Assembly (NCBI GenBank): GCA_021157525.1
Contig: JAGGWK010000007.1
Location: forward strand, 1 to 63,493
Direction: 5' to 3'
DNA length: 63,493 bases
DNA from: Candidatus Cloacimonadota bacterium
Lineage (GTDB): Bacteria; Cloacimonadota; Cloacimonadia; Cloacimonadales; TCS61
The notes beneath the pieces were generated by a model that saw only the letters and a list, made by a program, of their open reading frames with translations, did no database searches and was not told where the DNA came from. Made by a program: the position numbers and the translations under genes. This document shows positions 52,149 through 63,404 of this stretch, piece by piece (the stretch's first letter is position 1; the number at the start of each line of letters is the position of its first letter).

Positions 52149-53099
52149 TCAGAATTGATAACTGAGGGTAAGCTGGTTTACCAAGCCCAGGTCTCCGTAG
52201 GATACAGCAGCGTAATCGATGGTCATACGGTAGCGTGGAATGGCAAATCCGGCGCCTGCAGAAAGGCCGGAGAGAAATTCGCTATCCCCACCGCTTTTCC
52301 AGTCATCGGCATTGCTTTTGTAGCCAGCTCGCAGCATCAGGCCGGGATAGGCAATGTACTCGGCGCCCATGCGAAAAGAAAAATCCTGATCCAAAGGATG
52401 ATAGACATCCAGAAGGGCGATGGTTTTTTCGCTGAATCGATAACTCACTCCTCCGACAAAGGTGGTGGGTAAGCCCTCTTTGTATTTATCGTCGGTATAA
52501 TAGGTGAGCTGAGTGCCGATATTTTGCAGGGTAAGCCCTACCTTAATGTGTTCGTTGGTAGATTGATGCAGGATAGCAATATCAGCGGCAACAGCGGAGG
52601 CGCCGTGTTCATCCAGGGATTCGCTGATGTATTTGAGGTTGATCCCTACATCCAGCATATCAGAGGCCATGTGGCTGGCGGCGATGCCCAGCACGACGTC
52701 GGAAACCCCGAAGGTACCGGTAGATGCCGCAGGATCATATTGACCATTTTCATCGGCCACGGTGCGATCCTCTTTGGTATAAAGTCCTTTTATAAAGAAT
52801 GCAAGGGTGGTTTTGTCATCATAAGGATGGGTAAAAACCGCAGAGCCACACTGAGTGTTATCGATATAATTCATGTAGCTGGCCGAGGCGTTGTGGTTAC
52901 GAATCTGGTGAAGGCCGGCGGGATTGTAAAACACGGTATTGGCATCGTCGGCAAGGCCGGTGAAGGCGTAGCCCATGGCAGCCTGACGTGCGGCGAAATT
53001 GAGTTTCAGGAAGCTGAATCCGGTGGTACCGGCGTCTTCATTTATGGCAAAAGCCGAAAGGGAAAATCCCAGCAACAGTAAAAGCATTGATTTTTTCAT
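52149..53099 (-). CDS. PorV/PorQ-family outer-membrane protein
   Basis: AGTTGFSFLKLNFAARQAAMGYAFTGLADDANTVFYNPAGLHQI; C-term LTLSYQF. Confidence 0.85.
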   Translation of the reverse strand: MKKSMLLLLLGFSLSAFAINEDAGTTGFSFLKLNFAARQAAMGYAFTGLADDANTVFYNPAGLHQIRNHNASASYMNYIDNTQCGSAVFTHPYDDKTTLAFFIKGLYTKEDRTVADENGQYDPAASTGTFGVSDVVLGIAASHMASDMLDVGINLKYISESLDEHGASAVAADIAILHQSTNEHIKVGLTLQNIGTQLTYYTDDKYKEGLPTTFVGGVSYRFSEKTIALLDVYHPLDQDFSFRMGAEYIAYPGLMLRAGYKSNADDWKSGGDSEFLSGLSAGAGFAIPRYRMTIDYAAVSYGDLGLVNQLTLSYQF

Positions 53100-53548
53100 A
53101 TGGTTATCCTTTGTAGAATAGTGTACAATTCCCGTTCGCTGGATGCGCCGAGCACGGCAGCCCGGTTATCTGCATCCCGAAAGAACTGGGAAATGGCGCT
53201 GAGCACCTTCATATATTCAGATTTCATTGCTTCGGGCACTGCGATCATGCAGATCACCCGCACCGGAAGGTCATCAATGGCCTCATAATCCAGGTCATGG
53301 GCCAAAACAAAAACTGCCACAGCCAGAGATGATACCGAACTGCTGCGGGCATGGGGAATGGCGATTCCGCGTCCGATTCCCGTAGACATAATGGCTTCTC
53401 GCTCAAAGACTGCCTTTGCAAACTCCTTTGGCTGCGTTACTACTCCGGCGTTATGTAAGACTTCTGCCATTTCTTCCAGGCAGCTCTTTTTATCCAGAGC
53501 ACCATAACCGACTCGTATTAGTTGTTCAAAAAACATCTGCATACTCAA
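53096..53548 (-). CDS. PTS fructose/nitrogen-type EIIA domain protein (PtsN-like)
   Basis: FERE...GIGRGIAIPHARSSSVSSLAVAVFVL; overlaps downstream PorV-like start by ATGA. Confidence 0.85.
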   Translation of the reverse strand: MSMQMFFEQLIRVGYGALDKKSCLEEMAEVLHNAGVVTQPKEFAKAVFEREAIMSTGIGRGIAIPHARSSSVSSLAVAVFVLAHDLDYEAIDDLPVRVICMIAVPEAMKSEYMKVLSAISQFFRDADNRAAVLGASSERELYTILQRITI

Positions 53549-53653
53549 CTTTATGTAATCTCTTTATTAATGCTTACCGCCGTCATTTATTTCCTTGACT
53601 CCATGAAGTCAATTTCTTTTTTTGAAGCTAATTTATCGAAAGAAGGAGTTACA

Positions 53654-55363
53654 ATGTCAAAGAAAACGTTGTTTGCAATTATCGCCTCAGCTGTGTTGAT
53701 ACTACTTGCCTCTAATGGATACACCAAAGAGACACCTGCAGAGACTGTCATCGCAGAATTTGATGGCGGACAAATTACCTACGGTGATATCGAATATCGT
53801 ATCAGTAAGATTTCACCGATGTACCAACAGAAGTACAAAACCTATGACGGGAAGGTCAAACTCCTTGAAATGATGTGTACCGAAGAGCTTTTTTATCAGG
53901 AAGCACTCACCCGGAATATCCAGGCAGATCCCAAATTTGCGGAACGCACCGACCTTCAGATCAAATCCCAGTTTTATAAAGTTTACAAAAAAGAGTTGCT
54001 TGCTTCGATAGTACTCACTGAAGATGAGATTCAAGCGTATTATAACGAGCATCAGGATGAGTTCCCCGGTAAAACCCTGAAAGAAGTAAAATCCGGTGTT
54101 GAAAATAAACTTCGTCAAACGAAAGAAACCGAGCTCCTGGATGCCACCAGTCAGCAGCTTCTCAGCGAATATGGTTTTGCTATCGATGAAGAAGTGCTGA
54201 ATTCGGTAAAGCTGGATACCCTGGATAACAACACGGCGATAGAAAACGCACTCTTGGTTACAGCCAATGATCCATCTCAAAGCCGCTCGGTAAAATACTT
54301 TATTAACGTATTAAAGCAGATGTCTCCCGCCCAGGCAAAACGTATGGCAGACCCCAAAAACTTCCGTGATTACATCACCTTTTACATGGAAGCCAGTGCT
54401 TACACTGCAAAAGCCAGGGAACTGGGATATGCATCCAGACCTGAGCTGGTGGAAGCGATAGACCAGATAAATAAAACCATGATGCTTCGCACGGTGTACA
54501 ACAGTATGGTAGTGGACAAATTAGACTACAGTGACGATGCGGTTCGGGCATATTACGATGACAATATTGCGCAGTTCAGCTCCCGTAATTACCGCACAAT
54601 TCAGGCCTTTACCTTTGACGACGAAGAGACGGCCAAGCGGATACTGAAGAAATATCGCAAAGCGTTGGGCTATGGTTTTATGGGCATCAAATCTGGTAAA
54701 ATCGACCAGGAAGCGTTGGATATGCTGATCAAGGATTATTCTGCAGCGCCAAAAAACAACGGCATCCTGGACTATGTGTATAAAAATGACATCATCCCCG
54801 GGTTGGGAAATGACAAAATTTACTCTGCCAAAGTATGGGAGTCCAAGGTAAACGAGATCAGCAAAGTATTTGCCGATGTCAAAGGGAAATACGTCTTCTT
54901 CCGGGTTACGGAAGACCATCCTGCCGAGCCGGAAGCCTTTGATTTTAATAAGGTAAAGCAAGCCATGACCAAGGATTTATCGAAAAAACTCTTCGATGAA
55001 GCAAACGCCGCATTGGCTGAGAAATATCATCTGAAAAAATACGAAGATCGACTGGAAGAACGGCTCACTGCCAAAGAGTATTTCACCAAAGCTGAAGAAG
55101 CTCAGAAAAGCCGCCGTTTCAAAGACGCAGTGTTTTACTATGATCAAATCATCAAATATTACCCAAACGGTACCGACGACTACAAAGCGGCCTTTATGAA
55201 AGCCTTTTTGCATTCTGAAGAAATGGATCAAAAAGAGGAAGCGCTAAAGTTGTTCAAAGAGTTCGTCAAGGCCTACCCCAAAGGTGAACTTCTTGAATCA
55301 GCACAGTTTATGATCGATGAACTGGAAGGAAAAAAAGATCTAATGGAGTCCTTTGATAAATAA
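53654..55363 (+). CDS. SurA/PpiC-like periplasmic peptidyl-prolyl isomerase (start re-assigned)
   Basis: Signal peptide; VIAEFDGGQITYGDIEYRIS...LLEMMCTEELFYQEALTRNI; YYNEHQDEFPGKTLKEVKSGVENKL; C-terminal TPR-like. Confidence 0.75.
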   Translation: MSKKTLFAIIASAVLILLASNGYTKETPAETVIAEFDGGQITYGDIEYRISKISPMYQQKYKTYDGKVKLLEMMCTEELFYQEALTRNIQADPKFAERTDLQIKSQFYKVYKKELLASIVLTEDEIQAYYNEHQDEFPGKTLKEVKSGVENKLRQTKETELLDATSQQLLSEYGFAIDEEVLNSVKLDTLDNNTAIENALLVTANDPSQSRSVKYFINVLKQMSPAQAKRMADPKNFRDYITFYMEASAYTAKARELGYASRPELVEAIDQINKTMMLRTVYNSMVVDKLDYSDDAVRAYYDDNIAQFSSRNYRTIQAFTFDDEETAKRILKKYRKALGYGFMGIKSGKIDQEALDMLIKDYSAAPKNNGILDYVYKNDIIPGLGNDKIYSAKVWESKVNEISKVFADVKGKYVFFRVTEDHPAEPEAFDFNKVKQAMTKDLSKKLFDEANAALAEKYHLKKYEDRLEERLTAKEYFTKAEEAQKSRRFKDAVFYYDQIIKYYPNGTDDYKAAFMKAFLHSEEMDQKEEALKLFKEFVKAYPKGELLESAQFMIDELEGKKDLMESFDK

Positions 55364-55381
55364 TCAAGGACAGGAGGAGTC

Positions 55382-56356
55382 ATGTTTTATCAGGGTGAGA
55401 AACTGAAGCAAGTTTTTTTAAAAGCGAAACGCGATCGCTTTGGCATTATCGCGTCTAATGTTGTGTTTGACAATCAGATCCGGGCAATTTTGCAGGGCTA
55501 TGATGCTCAGCGTTCAGATGGCCTGCTTCAGATGAGTTCCGGTGCCTGCAAATACGCAGCCGGAGCCAGTAGTGATATGAAGATCGGTGCGCAGCTGATC
55601 TCCTCCATGATAAAAGTATTATCGCAACAGTTCAAGCAATCCGGTGTTGGATTGCACATAGACCATGCTACTCCTAACTACTTTGATTTTGTGGTGTATT
55701 GCATCGAAAACGATCTGGTTTCTTCGGTAATGATCGATGCATCTAAAGAGGATTTTCTGGAAAACATCCGCATTTCCTCGGAAGTGGTAAAGGTTGCCCA
55801 TAAATATGGCGTACTGGTAGAAGGCGAGATTGGATACATCAAAGGTTCTGAAGACGAAATTGTCTCTGATGATGAGCTGTACACCAATCCACAGCAAGCG
55901 CTGGAATATGTGAAGAAGACCAATGTTGATCTCTTTGCCGCTTCGGTGGGAACCAATCACGGGGTAACCAAAGGAGCGGATGTCCATCTGCATCTTGGCC
56001 TGATAAAGGAGATCGATGATCTTCTGATAGCCAACAATCTCGAGCGTGGCATCGTACTGCATGGTGCTTCCGGTCTTACTGCCGAGCAGCAGCAGGGAGC
56101 CATTCGAAACGGTGTGGTAAAGATCAACAAAGATACCACGTATCAGATGGATAGTGCCGCTGCCGTGCAAGCCTATTGGGAGATAAACAAGGATGCAATA
56201 GTGCGCCCCGATGGTGTTTCCGAGCATGACTACCTTCCTGAGAAAAAGCGATTCGATCCCCGTAAGTGGATCATCAAAGCCGAAAATTCCATGCAGGAAA
56301 CGGTAGAGAGATTAGTACAGATAACCGGTAGCGCAGGCAAATCAACAGCATTGTAA
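55382..56356 (+). CDS. fba: Class II fructose-bisphosphate aldolase
   Basis: GLHIDHATPNYFDFV...VMIDASKEDFLENIRISSEVVKVAHKYGVLVEGEIGYI...GIVLHGASGL. Confidence 0.88.
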   Translation: MFYQGEKLKQVFLKAKRDRFGIIASNVVFDNQIRAILQGYDAQRSDGLLQMSSGACKYAAGASSDMKIGAQLISSMIKVLSQQFKQSGVGLHIDHATPNYFDFVVYCIENDLVSSVMIDASKEDFLENIRISSEVVKVAHKYGVLVEGEIGYIKGSEDEIVSDDELYTNPQQALEYVKKTNVDLFAASVGTNHGVTKGADVHLHLGLIKEIDDLLIANNLERGIVLHGASGLTAEQQQGAIRNGVVKINKDTTYQMDSAAAVQAYWEINKDAIVRPDGVSEHDYLPEKKRFDPRKWIIKAENSMQETVERLVQITGSAGKSTAL

Positions 56357-56382
56357 GATAAACAAAATACATGATATAGTAA

Positions 56383-57390
<1,008 letters not shown>

Positions 57391-57437
57391 TTTCTGCACC
57401 GAATCTTTACTATAAAGGATTTGAGGAGTTACTGAAC

Positions 57438-59744
57438 ATGAAGAAACATCTTTACGTGTTCAGCATTGTTGTGCTGGCTACTATGCTTTCAGCCATAGGA
57501 TTCGACGGCCGCGTAAATGCTGTCCGTCCTGAACAGAGTGCGGCGCAATCCCGTACCGTGTTTACCTTTGAAGAGGATTTCGAAACAGGTTCAAACAATT
57601 GGACCCATATAGATGGGACATTGCCCAGTGCCATGTGGCATGTGCATTATGTACCCTATAGTTCACCAGCAAATTTTATCTGGTGGATGGGGGACGAACT
57701 TCTGGGTGGATACCCCGACCATCACTATTTATTTCTGGATTCTGAAGAGATAGCCGTCCCCACGGACGGCCATCTCACTTTTGATTTAAAATACGCCACC
57801 GAAGAGCCTGGCACCAATCCATCCGCGCCGGAGTACAACGGCTGGGATGGCGGTAATGTGCGCATCTCAACCGATGGCGGAACCAGTTGGCAGGTTATCA
57901 GCGGCTCTCCAGCCTACGACTCGTCATCCCTCTACAGTTTTGGCGGTGAATTTGGCGAAGGGCCAAATGTCCCGGGTTGGGCAGGCAGTTCAAACGGCTG
58001 GGTAACGGCAGATTTTGATCTTTCAGCCTATGCCGGGCAGGATGTCCGCATCCGTTTTGCCTTCGCATCAGATCCCGAGACAAGCACCAGCAGCAATGCC
58101 AGCTGGATTGGGATGGCCATCGACAACATTACATTGGGAGACTTCAGTAACACAGGCGAAGATACCGGTTTTACTCCAGGAACGATGTTGCCCACTGCCG
58201 GGGATTTTTGGGCGCTTTCTCAGCCTGCAGGCGGTGCCGCATCTCCATCCTATGCCTTCACTTGCCAGCAGGATGATGGAACCTACCCACAGGGAGCATA
58301 CGACATCCTGGAATCCCGCCCCTATCCGGTTCAGCAATTTGGCTTTTACGGCGGCAGATTAACCGCAGATTTTAAGATCAAAGGATCCTTTATCGACGAG
58401 CCGGGAACCTACTGGATATGGCAGGTAAAAGCGGCGGTGGACGACATCTGGCGAAATGTGAGCAATCCCACCAACAGCAATACTGGGCAAAATCTTGTCT
58501 TTGGCTCCCCTCTGCCCGATGAATGGATAAGTGTTTCACAGCTTTACCCCGGAATAACCGGTCGCATCGACAACCTTAATGGAGATACGGTTACCTTCCG
58601 CATCATTTTTGTATCCAGTGGCCAAACCCAGCCACAGGGAGCAGGCATCATGATAGATGACTTCACCCTGTGCATGGAACGATTTACCGGCCCGCCACCT
58701 ACAGCCCTTTCGGCTACAACCCTGGCTAATGGCTATGTTTCGGTAGCCTGGCACACCACAGACCCATCTCGGGTTACACAGTTCAACGTGTTCCACGGAA
58801 CCACGGTAAACGGTCCCTGGGAACTCCTTGATACGGTGCAGGATTCTTTCTACATGCACATCAATCCTCTGGAAGATCAGCTTAATTACTATACGGTAAC
58901 CACGCTGTTTTCCGACGATGATGAATCGGATTTTGCCCCGGCTATCGGCACCTTTGTGCCACAGCAGGGAGCCCTGCAATTATATCGGGATGACGGAAGT
59001 GCCGAGGAACAATTCTCTGCCGCCCCGCTTAACATATTGGCGGTAAAGCTCATTTCTCCAGAACCTCTGGCAGTAAACTATATCGGCGTGTACATCGACA
59101 CTCTCCGCTCCGGACCTCTGGTAGCACAACTATGGGATGACGATGGTGCCAACGGCCGTCCGGGAACCCCATTACTGGCCACTCCCCTCAGCGTGATGGC
59201 CAGCGATCTTGCTTTGGGTTGGAACTTCTTCCCGCTGCAATCCGGTAGCACCAGTGCCAATGTAGAGGGCGCATTTTATGTAGGCATCCAGGAAACGGCG
59301 GATGCATCCGGCTTGGGAATAGACACCTCAACCTCCGGATTCAGCTATCAGTTTCAAGGGGAATCGTGGCTCCCCATCACCCAGGGTTCTCTGATGCTCC
59401 GTGCGGTGGTATCCCCTGCAACTACCACATCAAACGCTACTGCATCCCTGCCTGAAGCCCGCACCTGGAACAGCCCGAACCCCTTTGCACCCGGGCAAAA
59501 CAGTCGTGCTGTTGCCACCACTATTCGCTTCAGCATCCCCGGTGCAGAGGAAGCAACGGTGAAGATATTCAATCTGCGGGGGCAAGCTCTTGCATCCCGG
59601 AAAGTACGGCTGTACAATGATGCGGGAAGCATGAGCTGGGACGGCCATGACACCACGGGGAAACCGGTGGCCACCGGTGTATATTTCTATACCATAACCT
59701 CTGGAAAAATGACCGTTTCACATAAAATGATGGTTATAAAATAG
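57438..59744 (+). CDS. Secreted multi-domain (MAM/Fn3-like) protein with C-terminal sorting-type domain
   Basis: FEEDFETGSNNWTHIDG...; C-term NSPNPFAPGQNSRAVATTIRFSIP...VKIFNLRGQAL...MSWDGHDTTGKPVATGVYFYTITSGK. Confidence 0.8.
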   Translation: MKKHLYVFSIVVLATMLSAIGFDGRVNAVRPEQSAAQSRTVFTFEEDFETGSNNWTHIDGTLPSAMWHVHYVPYSSPANFIWWMGDELLGGYPDHHYLFLDSEEIAVPTDGHLTFDLKYATEEPGTNPSAPEYNGWDGGNVRISTDGGTSWQVISGSPAYDSSSLYSFGGEFGEGPNVPGWAGSSNGWVTADFDLSAYAGQDVRIRFAFASDPETSTSSNASWIGMAIDNITLGDFSNTGEDTGFTPGTMLPTAGDFWALSQPAGGAASPSYAFTCQQDDGTYPQGAYDILESRPYPVQQFGFYGGRLTADFKIKGSFIDEPGTYWIWQVKAAVDDIWRNVSNPTNSNTGQNLVFGSPLPDEWISVSQLYPGITGRIDNLNGDTVTFRIIFVSSGQTQPQGAGIMIDDFTLCMERFTGPPPTALSATTLANGYVSVAWHTTDPSRVTQFNVFHGTTVNGPWELLDTVQDSFYMHINPLEDQLNYYTVTTLFSDDDESDFAPAIGTFVPQQGALQLYRDDGSAEEQFSAAPLNILAVKLISPEPLAVNYIGVYIDTLRSGPLVAQLWDDDGANGRPGTPLLATPLSVMASDLALGWNFFPLQSGSTSANVEGAFYVGIQETADASGLGIDTSTSGFSYQFQGESWLPITQGSLMLRAVVSPATTTSNATASLPEARTWNSPNPFAPGQNSRAVATTIRFSIPGAEEATVKIFNLRGQALASRKVRLYNDAGSMSWDGHDTTGKPVATGVYFYTITSGKMTVSHKMMVIK

Positions 59745-59760
59745 ACAAAAAGGAGTATAT

Positions 59761-62700
59761 ATGAAACAAATAGTTGGGCTAATGCTTATCTGCTTTATCG
59801 TTATCGGCTTATGGGCAAATCAAAACTTTACATTTAATGCAGCAAATTCGTATGAAAAGACAATCGTTGTCTGCTTCGATCGGGATGTTGTGGGAAATCG
59901 TGAAGGTATTATCAACGTGGACATCACCGATGGTGTGGTTCATACAGGAATTTCTGCCTTTGATGCCATGGCTCAAAAGCATCGCTTTGTAGATATGAAA
60001 CAAACCGTAGATTTCATTCAGGATCTTGATTGGAATGACAATGGTATGTATCCCAGCTGCATTTATCGCATCAGTCTGGAAAGCAACGACAACATAGAAA
60101 TTGCGTTGCGGGAAATGATGGAACAAGATTACATTCTCTTTGCAGAATATGATCCCATCCAGCGCATAGACTATATCCCCAATGATCCCAATTTCTCACA
60201 GCAATGGCATTTACCCAAGATATCCGCACCTCTGGCATGGGACTGGACTACCGGTGATGATGACGTCATCATAGGTATCGTGGATTCCGGCATCATGTGG
60301 AATCATCCAGATCTGATGGACAATATATGGGTTAATGAGCCTGAATTGAACTCTATCAGCGGCGGGACCCCTATGACCATCAACTGGTCAAACGGCACCG
60401 TAAGCGGCGGTAACGGTATTGATGATGACGGAAATGGAAAAACCGATGACTGTATCGGCTGGAACTTTTACAATCCCCAGAGCAACCAATCCTATCAATC
60501 CAATGCCAGCAACGACCATGGTACTCACGTGGCAGGTTGCGCTGGCGCTGTTGGAGACAACAGCATAGGCGTATCCGGTAGCAGTATGCATGTCAAGCTG
60601 ATCTCATCCCGCCATGCACCCACCAGCCAAGCATCTCCCTATATCCAAAACGGCAATAACGGTATCTATTATTGTGCCCAGAGTGGCGCTGATGTTATCA
60701 ACTGCTCCTGGGGCGGGACCGGTGGTTCTTCTCAGGCAAACTTAGCCATCAACTTCGCCGTTGATCACGGCGCAGTGGTTATTTGCGCTGCAGGTAATGA
60801 CGGCACAAATAACGGTACTACTCACCACTATCCCAGTGATGCAACCAATGCCGTGGCCGTAGCCGCAACCGACCAATCTGATGTAAAAGCAAACTTCTCA
60901 AATTATGGCGAGCCTATCGACATCGCCAGCCCCGGTGTAAGTATTCTCTCTACCATTATTGCCGCACCCGGTTATGGTGGGATGCAGGGAACGTCTATGG
61001 CTTCACCGGTAGCTGCTGGGGTTGCTGCGTTGGTAAAAGCAACCCATCCCGATATGCTTCCGCTGGAAATCAAGGCTCGTCTGGAAGAATCAGCTGACAA
61101 CATCGATGCGGTAAATCCAGACTATATCGGCATGCTTGGCGGAGGACGGATAAATGCCTATCGCGCCGCAATGTATGACCTTATCCCGGACCTCAACATA
61201 GAAACAGTGGTACTCGAAGAGCTCTCTGGTGATGGCGATAATGTGCCAAACCCCGGTGAAGAAATAGGCATCTCGATGGAACTCAAAAACTCCGACTTTG
61301 ACGGCGGCACCTGGCTTACCGCCACTGGTATCTCAGTTATGCTCAGTTGCGATATCCCCGAAGTGGAAATTCTATCCAACACCATAACCTTCTCAGATAT
61401 TCCCGGTGGTGCTCAGTTGTGGAATACCAGTGTTCCTTTCAAATTCCAGATTCCCGCCAATTCTTCACTACAAACCATCCCCTTCACCGCAACTATTTAC
61501 GCAAACCTCGGCAATCCATGGCCCTACATCATAGACAAAGAATTCACCGTTGAAGTCGGCCTGGTTCAGGCTGGATGGCCTCTCGCCGTAGGCGGCGCCA
61601 GCACCTCGGCAGCGGTTATCGTCGATATGTTGGATAACGGTGTGCAGGAAACCGTATTTGCCGATAACAGCGGCAAAGTTCATGCAGTGATGTCTGACGG
61701 CACCGAAGCTCCGGGATTCCCAGTAGATTTAGCAAGTCCCATCAACGGTGCTGTGGCTGTAGCCAATTTCGCCGGTAATCCTGGCCGCGAAATCGTTGCA
61801 ACTACCGAAGGCAACCACATTGTTGCCATCGCCAACGACGGCTCGATTATTTTCGACCATGATGCCGGCGATATTATCAAAACCAATCCCATCATCGCCG
61901 ATGTGGATGGCAACGGAACCAATGAAATCATCGCCGTTACCATGACTGGTAACAAAGTCATCGTCCTCAACGCCGATGGAACCGACTTTGCTGGCTTCCC
62001 GGCAATTATGGATGCAGGTTTCCTGGCGTCTCCTGCTGTTGCCGATCTGGATGGCGATGGTAACAAGGAAATTCTCTGCAACACCATGACAGGTCAGCTT
62101 CACGCTGTTTCGTCTGCCACTGCTACCGACATCACCGGATTCCCGGTTGCTCTGGGCGCTGGCGCATGGAAAGGCCCCATCGTGGATAATATGGATGCCG
62201 ATGACGAGCCCGAAATAGTCATCGCCAATCTCTTCGGAAAAATGATGATCTTTAACCATGATGCATCCCTGGCTATGGAACATCAGGTAACCGGCCAGAT
62301 CAAAGGCTCTCCCGTTACCTACGACTTCGATGGTAACGGCACAAAAGACATCGCCTTTACCACCATGGCCGGCGATCTGCAGGTTATCGATACTGCAGGT
62401 AACAACCTGCCAAACTTTCCGGTAAACATCGCCTCAGGCTCGGAAGCTACACCCGTCCTGGGAGACATCGATAACAACGGCACCGTAGATATCGTAGTTG
62501 GAGACAACGACGGCTACCTGCACGCTATCGACATCACCGGCGCTGAAGTTGCCAACTTTCCCATCTTCTTCGGTGGCGAAAGTAACCTCACTACCAGCGC
62601 TGCTCTGGGCTATGCAGATGACGATGATGACCTGGAAATCGTGATTCCCAACGCCACCTCCTTCTATATGATAGACATCAAACACAGCGCCGGGCAATTA

Positions 62701-63066
62701 CCATGGAAATGCTTCAAGGGAAATACATCCCGCACCGGAGATGCCTCTCAAGCCTACACTCCCAGCGGAAATACGGTGACACCGGTAGTTACAAATGAAC
62801 TGGTGGGCAACTACCCTAACCCCTTCAACCCTACCACCACCATCCTGTATAACATGCAGCAGGAAGGCCCGGTGACAGTTGATATATTCAACATCAAAGG
62901 TCAGAAAGTGAAAACCCTGGTAAATCAACATCAGGATGCCGGAACCCATTACGCCGTCTGGAATGGCAACGATGACAACGGCAACAATGTTGGAAGCGGC
63001 ATCTACTTCTACAAAATGCGTGCCGGGAAATACACTTCGACGAAAAAAATGATCCTTATGAAATAA
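59761..63066 (+). CDS. Subtilisin-like (S8) protease with FG-GAP/VCBS-like repeats and C-terminal sorting-type domain
   Basis: IVDSGIMWNHPDL, NDHGTHVAGCAGA, GTSMASPVAAGVAALVK catalytic triad; DVDGNGTNEI/DLDGDGNKEI repeats; C-term NYPNPFNPTTTILYNM...SGIYFYKMRAGKYTSTKKMILMK. Confidence 0.93.
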   Translation: MKQIVGLMLICFIVIGLWANQNFTFNAANSYEKTIVVCFDRDVVGNREGIINVDITDGVVHTGISAFDAMAQKHRFVDMKQTVDFIQDLDWNDNGMYPSCIYRISLESNDNIEIALREMMEQDYILFAEYDPIQRIDYIPNDPNFSQQWHLPKISAPLAWDWTTGDDDVIIGIVDSGIMWNHPDLMDNIWVNEPELNSISGGTPMTINWSNGTVSGGNGIDDDGNGKTDDCIGWNFYNPQSNQSYQSNASNDHGTHVAGCAGAVGDNSIGVSGSSMHVKLISSRHAPTSQASPYIQNGNNGIYYCAQSGADVINCSWGGTGGSSQANLAINFAVDHGAVVICAAGNDGTNNGTTHHYPSDATNAVAVAATDQSDVKANFSNYGEPIDIASPGVSILSTIIAAPGYGGMQGTSMASPVAAGVAALVKATHPDMLPLEIKARLEESADNIDAVNPDYIGMLGGGRINAYRAAMYDLIPDLNIETVVLEELSGDGDNVPNPGEEIGISMELKNSDFDGGTWLTATGISVMLSCDIPEVEILSNTITFSDIPGGAQLWNTSVPFKFQIPANSSLQTIPFTATIYANLGNPWPYIIDKEFTVEVGLVQAGWPLAVGGASTSAAVIVDMLDNGVQETVFADNSGKVHAVMSDGTEAPGFPVDLASPINGAVAVANFAGNPGREIVATTEGNHIVAIANDGSIIFDHDAGDIIKTNPIIADVDGNGTNEIIAVTMTGNKVIVLNADGTDFAGFPAIMDAGFLASPAVADLDGDGNKEILCNTMTGQLHAVSSATATDITGFPVALGAGAWKGPIVDNMDADDEPEIVIANLFGKMMIFNHDASLAMEHQVTGQIKGSPVTYDFDGNGTKDIAFTTMAGDLQVIDTAGNNLPNFPVNIASGSEATPVLGDIDNNGTVDIVVGDNDGYLHAIDITGAEVANFPIFFGGESNLTTSAALGYADDDDDLEIVIPNATSFYMIDIKHSAGQLPWKCFKGNTSRTGDASQAYTPSGNTVTPVVTNELVGNYPNPFNPTTTILYNMQQEGPVTVDIFNIKGQKVKTLVNQHQDAGTHYAVWNGNDDNGNNVGSGIYFYKMRAGKYTSTKKMILMK

Positions 63067-63236
63067 GGGAATTTCGCCCCGATGCGTGAGTGTCGGGGCA
63101 ACTTTTCCTTCCTTATGAAATAAGGGAATTTCGCCCCGATGCGTGAGTGTCGGGGCAACTTTTCCTTCCTTATGAAATAAGGGAATTTCGCCCCGATGCG
63201 CATGTGTCGGGGCAACTTTTTCTTTACTTGAAATAA
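63055..63236 (+). repeat. 3 x 57-bp tandem terminator array that re-copies the 3' end of the adjacent CDS (array B)
   Basis: CTTATGAAATAAGGGAATTTCGCCCCGAT at 63055, 63112, 63169 plus degenerate CTTGAAATAA at about 63227; GCCCCGA...TCGGGGC hairpin plus T-rich tail in each. Confidence 0.95.
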
Positions 63237-63241
63237 AAACG

Positions 63242-63287
63242 TCCGGCCTCCTGGCAGGTTTTTCTCAACCTGCCAGGTGTTGCCGGA
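63242..63287. other. Long two-tier hairpin
   Basis: TCCGGC...CCTGGCAGGTT-TTTCTC-AACCTGCCAGG...GCCGGA; 11-bp perfect inner stem. Confidence 0.7.
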
Positions 63288-63355
63288 GCTTGGATCAATC
63301 CCCCTTGTAAGGGGGAATAAAAGGGGGTTTGGATGTCGGTTTTACTTTCATCCTT

Positions 63356-63404
63356 CGTCGATTGCCTCTGTAGGTTCATCCTCAGGAAGACGAACAAATC
63401 GACG
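63356..63404. other. Nested stem-loop element of unknown function
   Basis: CGTCGATT (63356-63363)/AATCGACG (63397-63404) enclosing GTTCATC (63374-63380)/GACGAAC (63389-63395). Confidence 0.55.

Noticed and set aside
63055-63236. CRISPR array
   Set aside because: Unit is a contiguous tandem repeat with no variable spacers and carries a terminator hairpin; no cas genes nearby.
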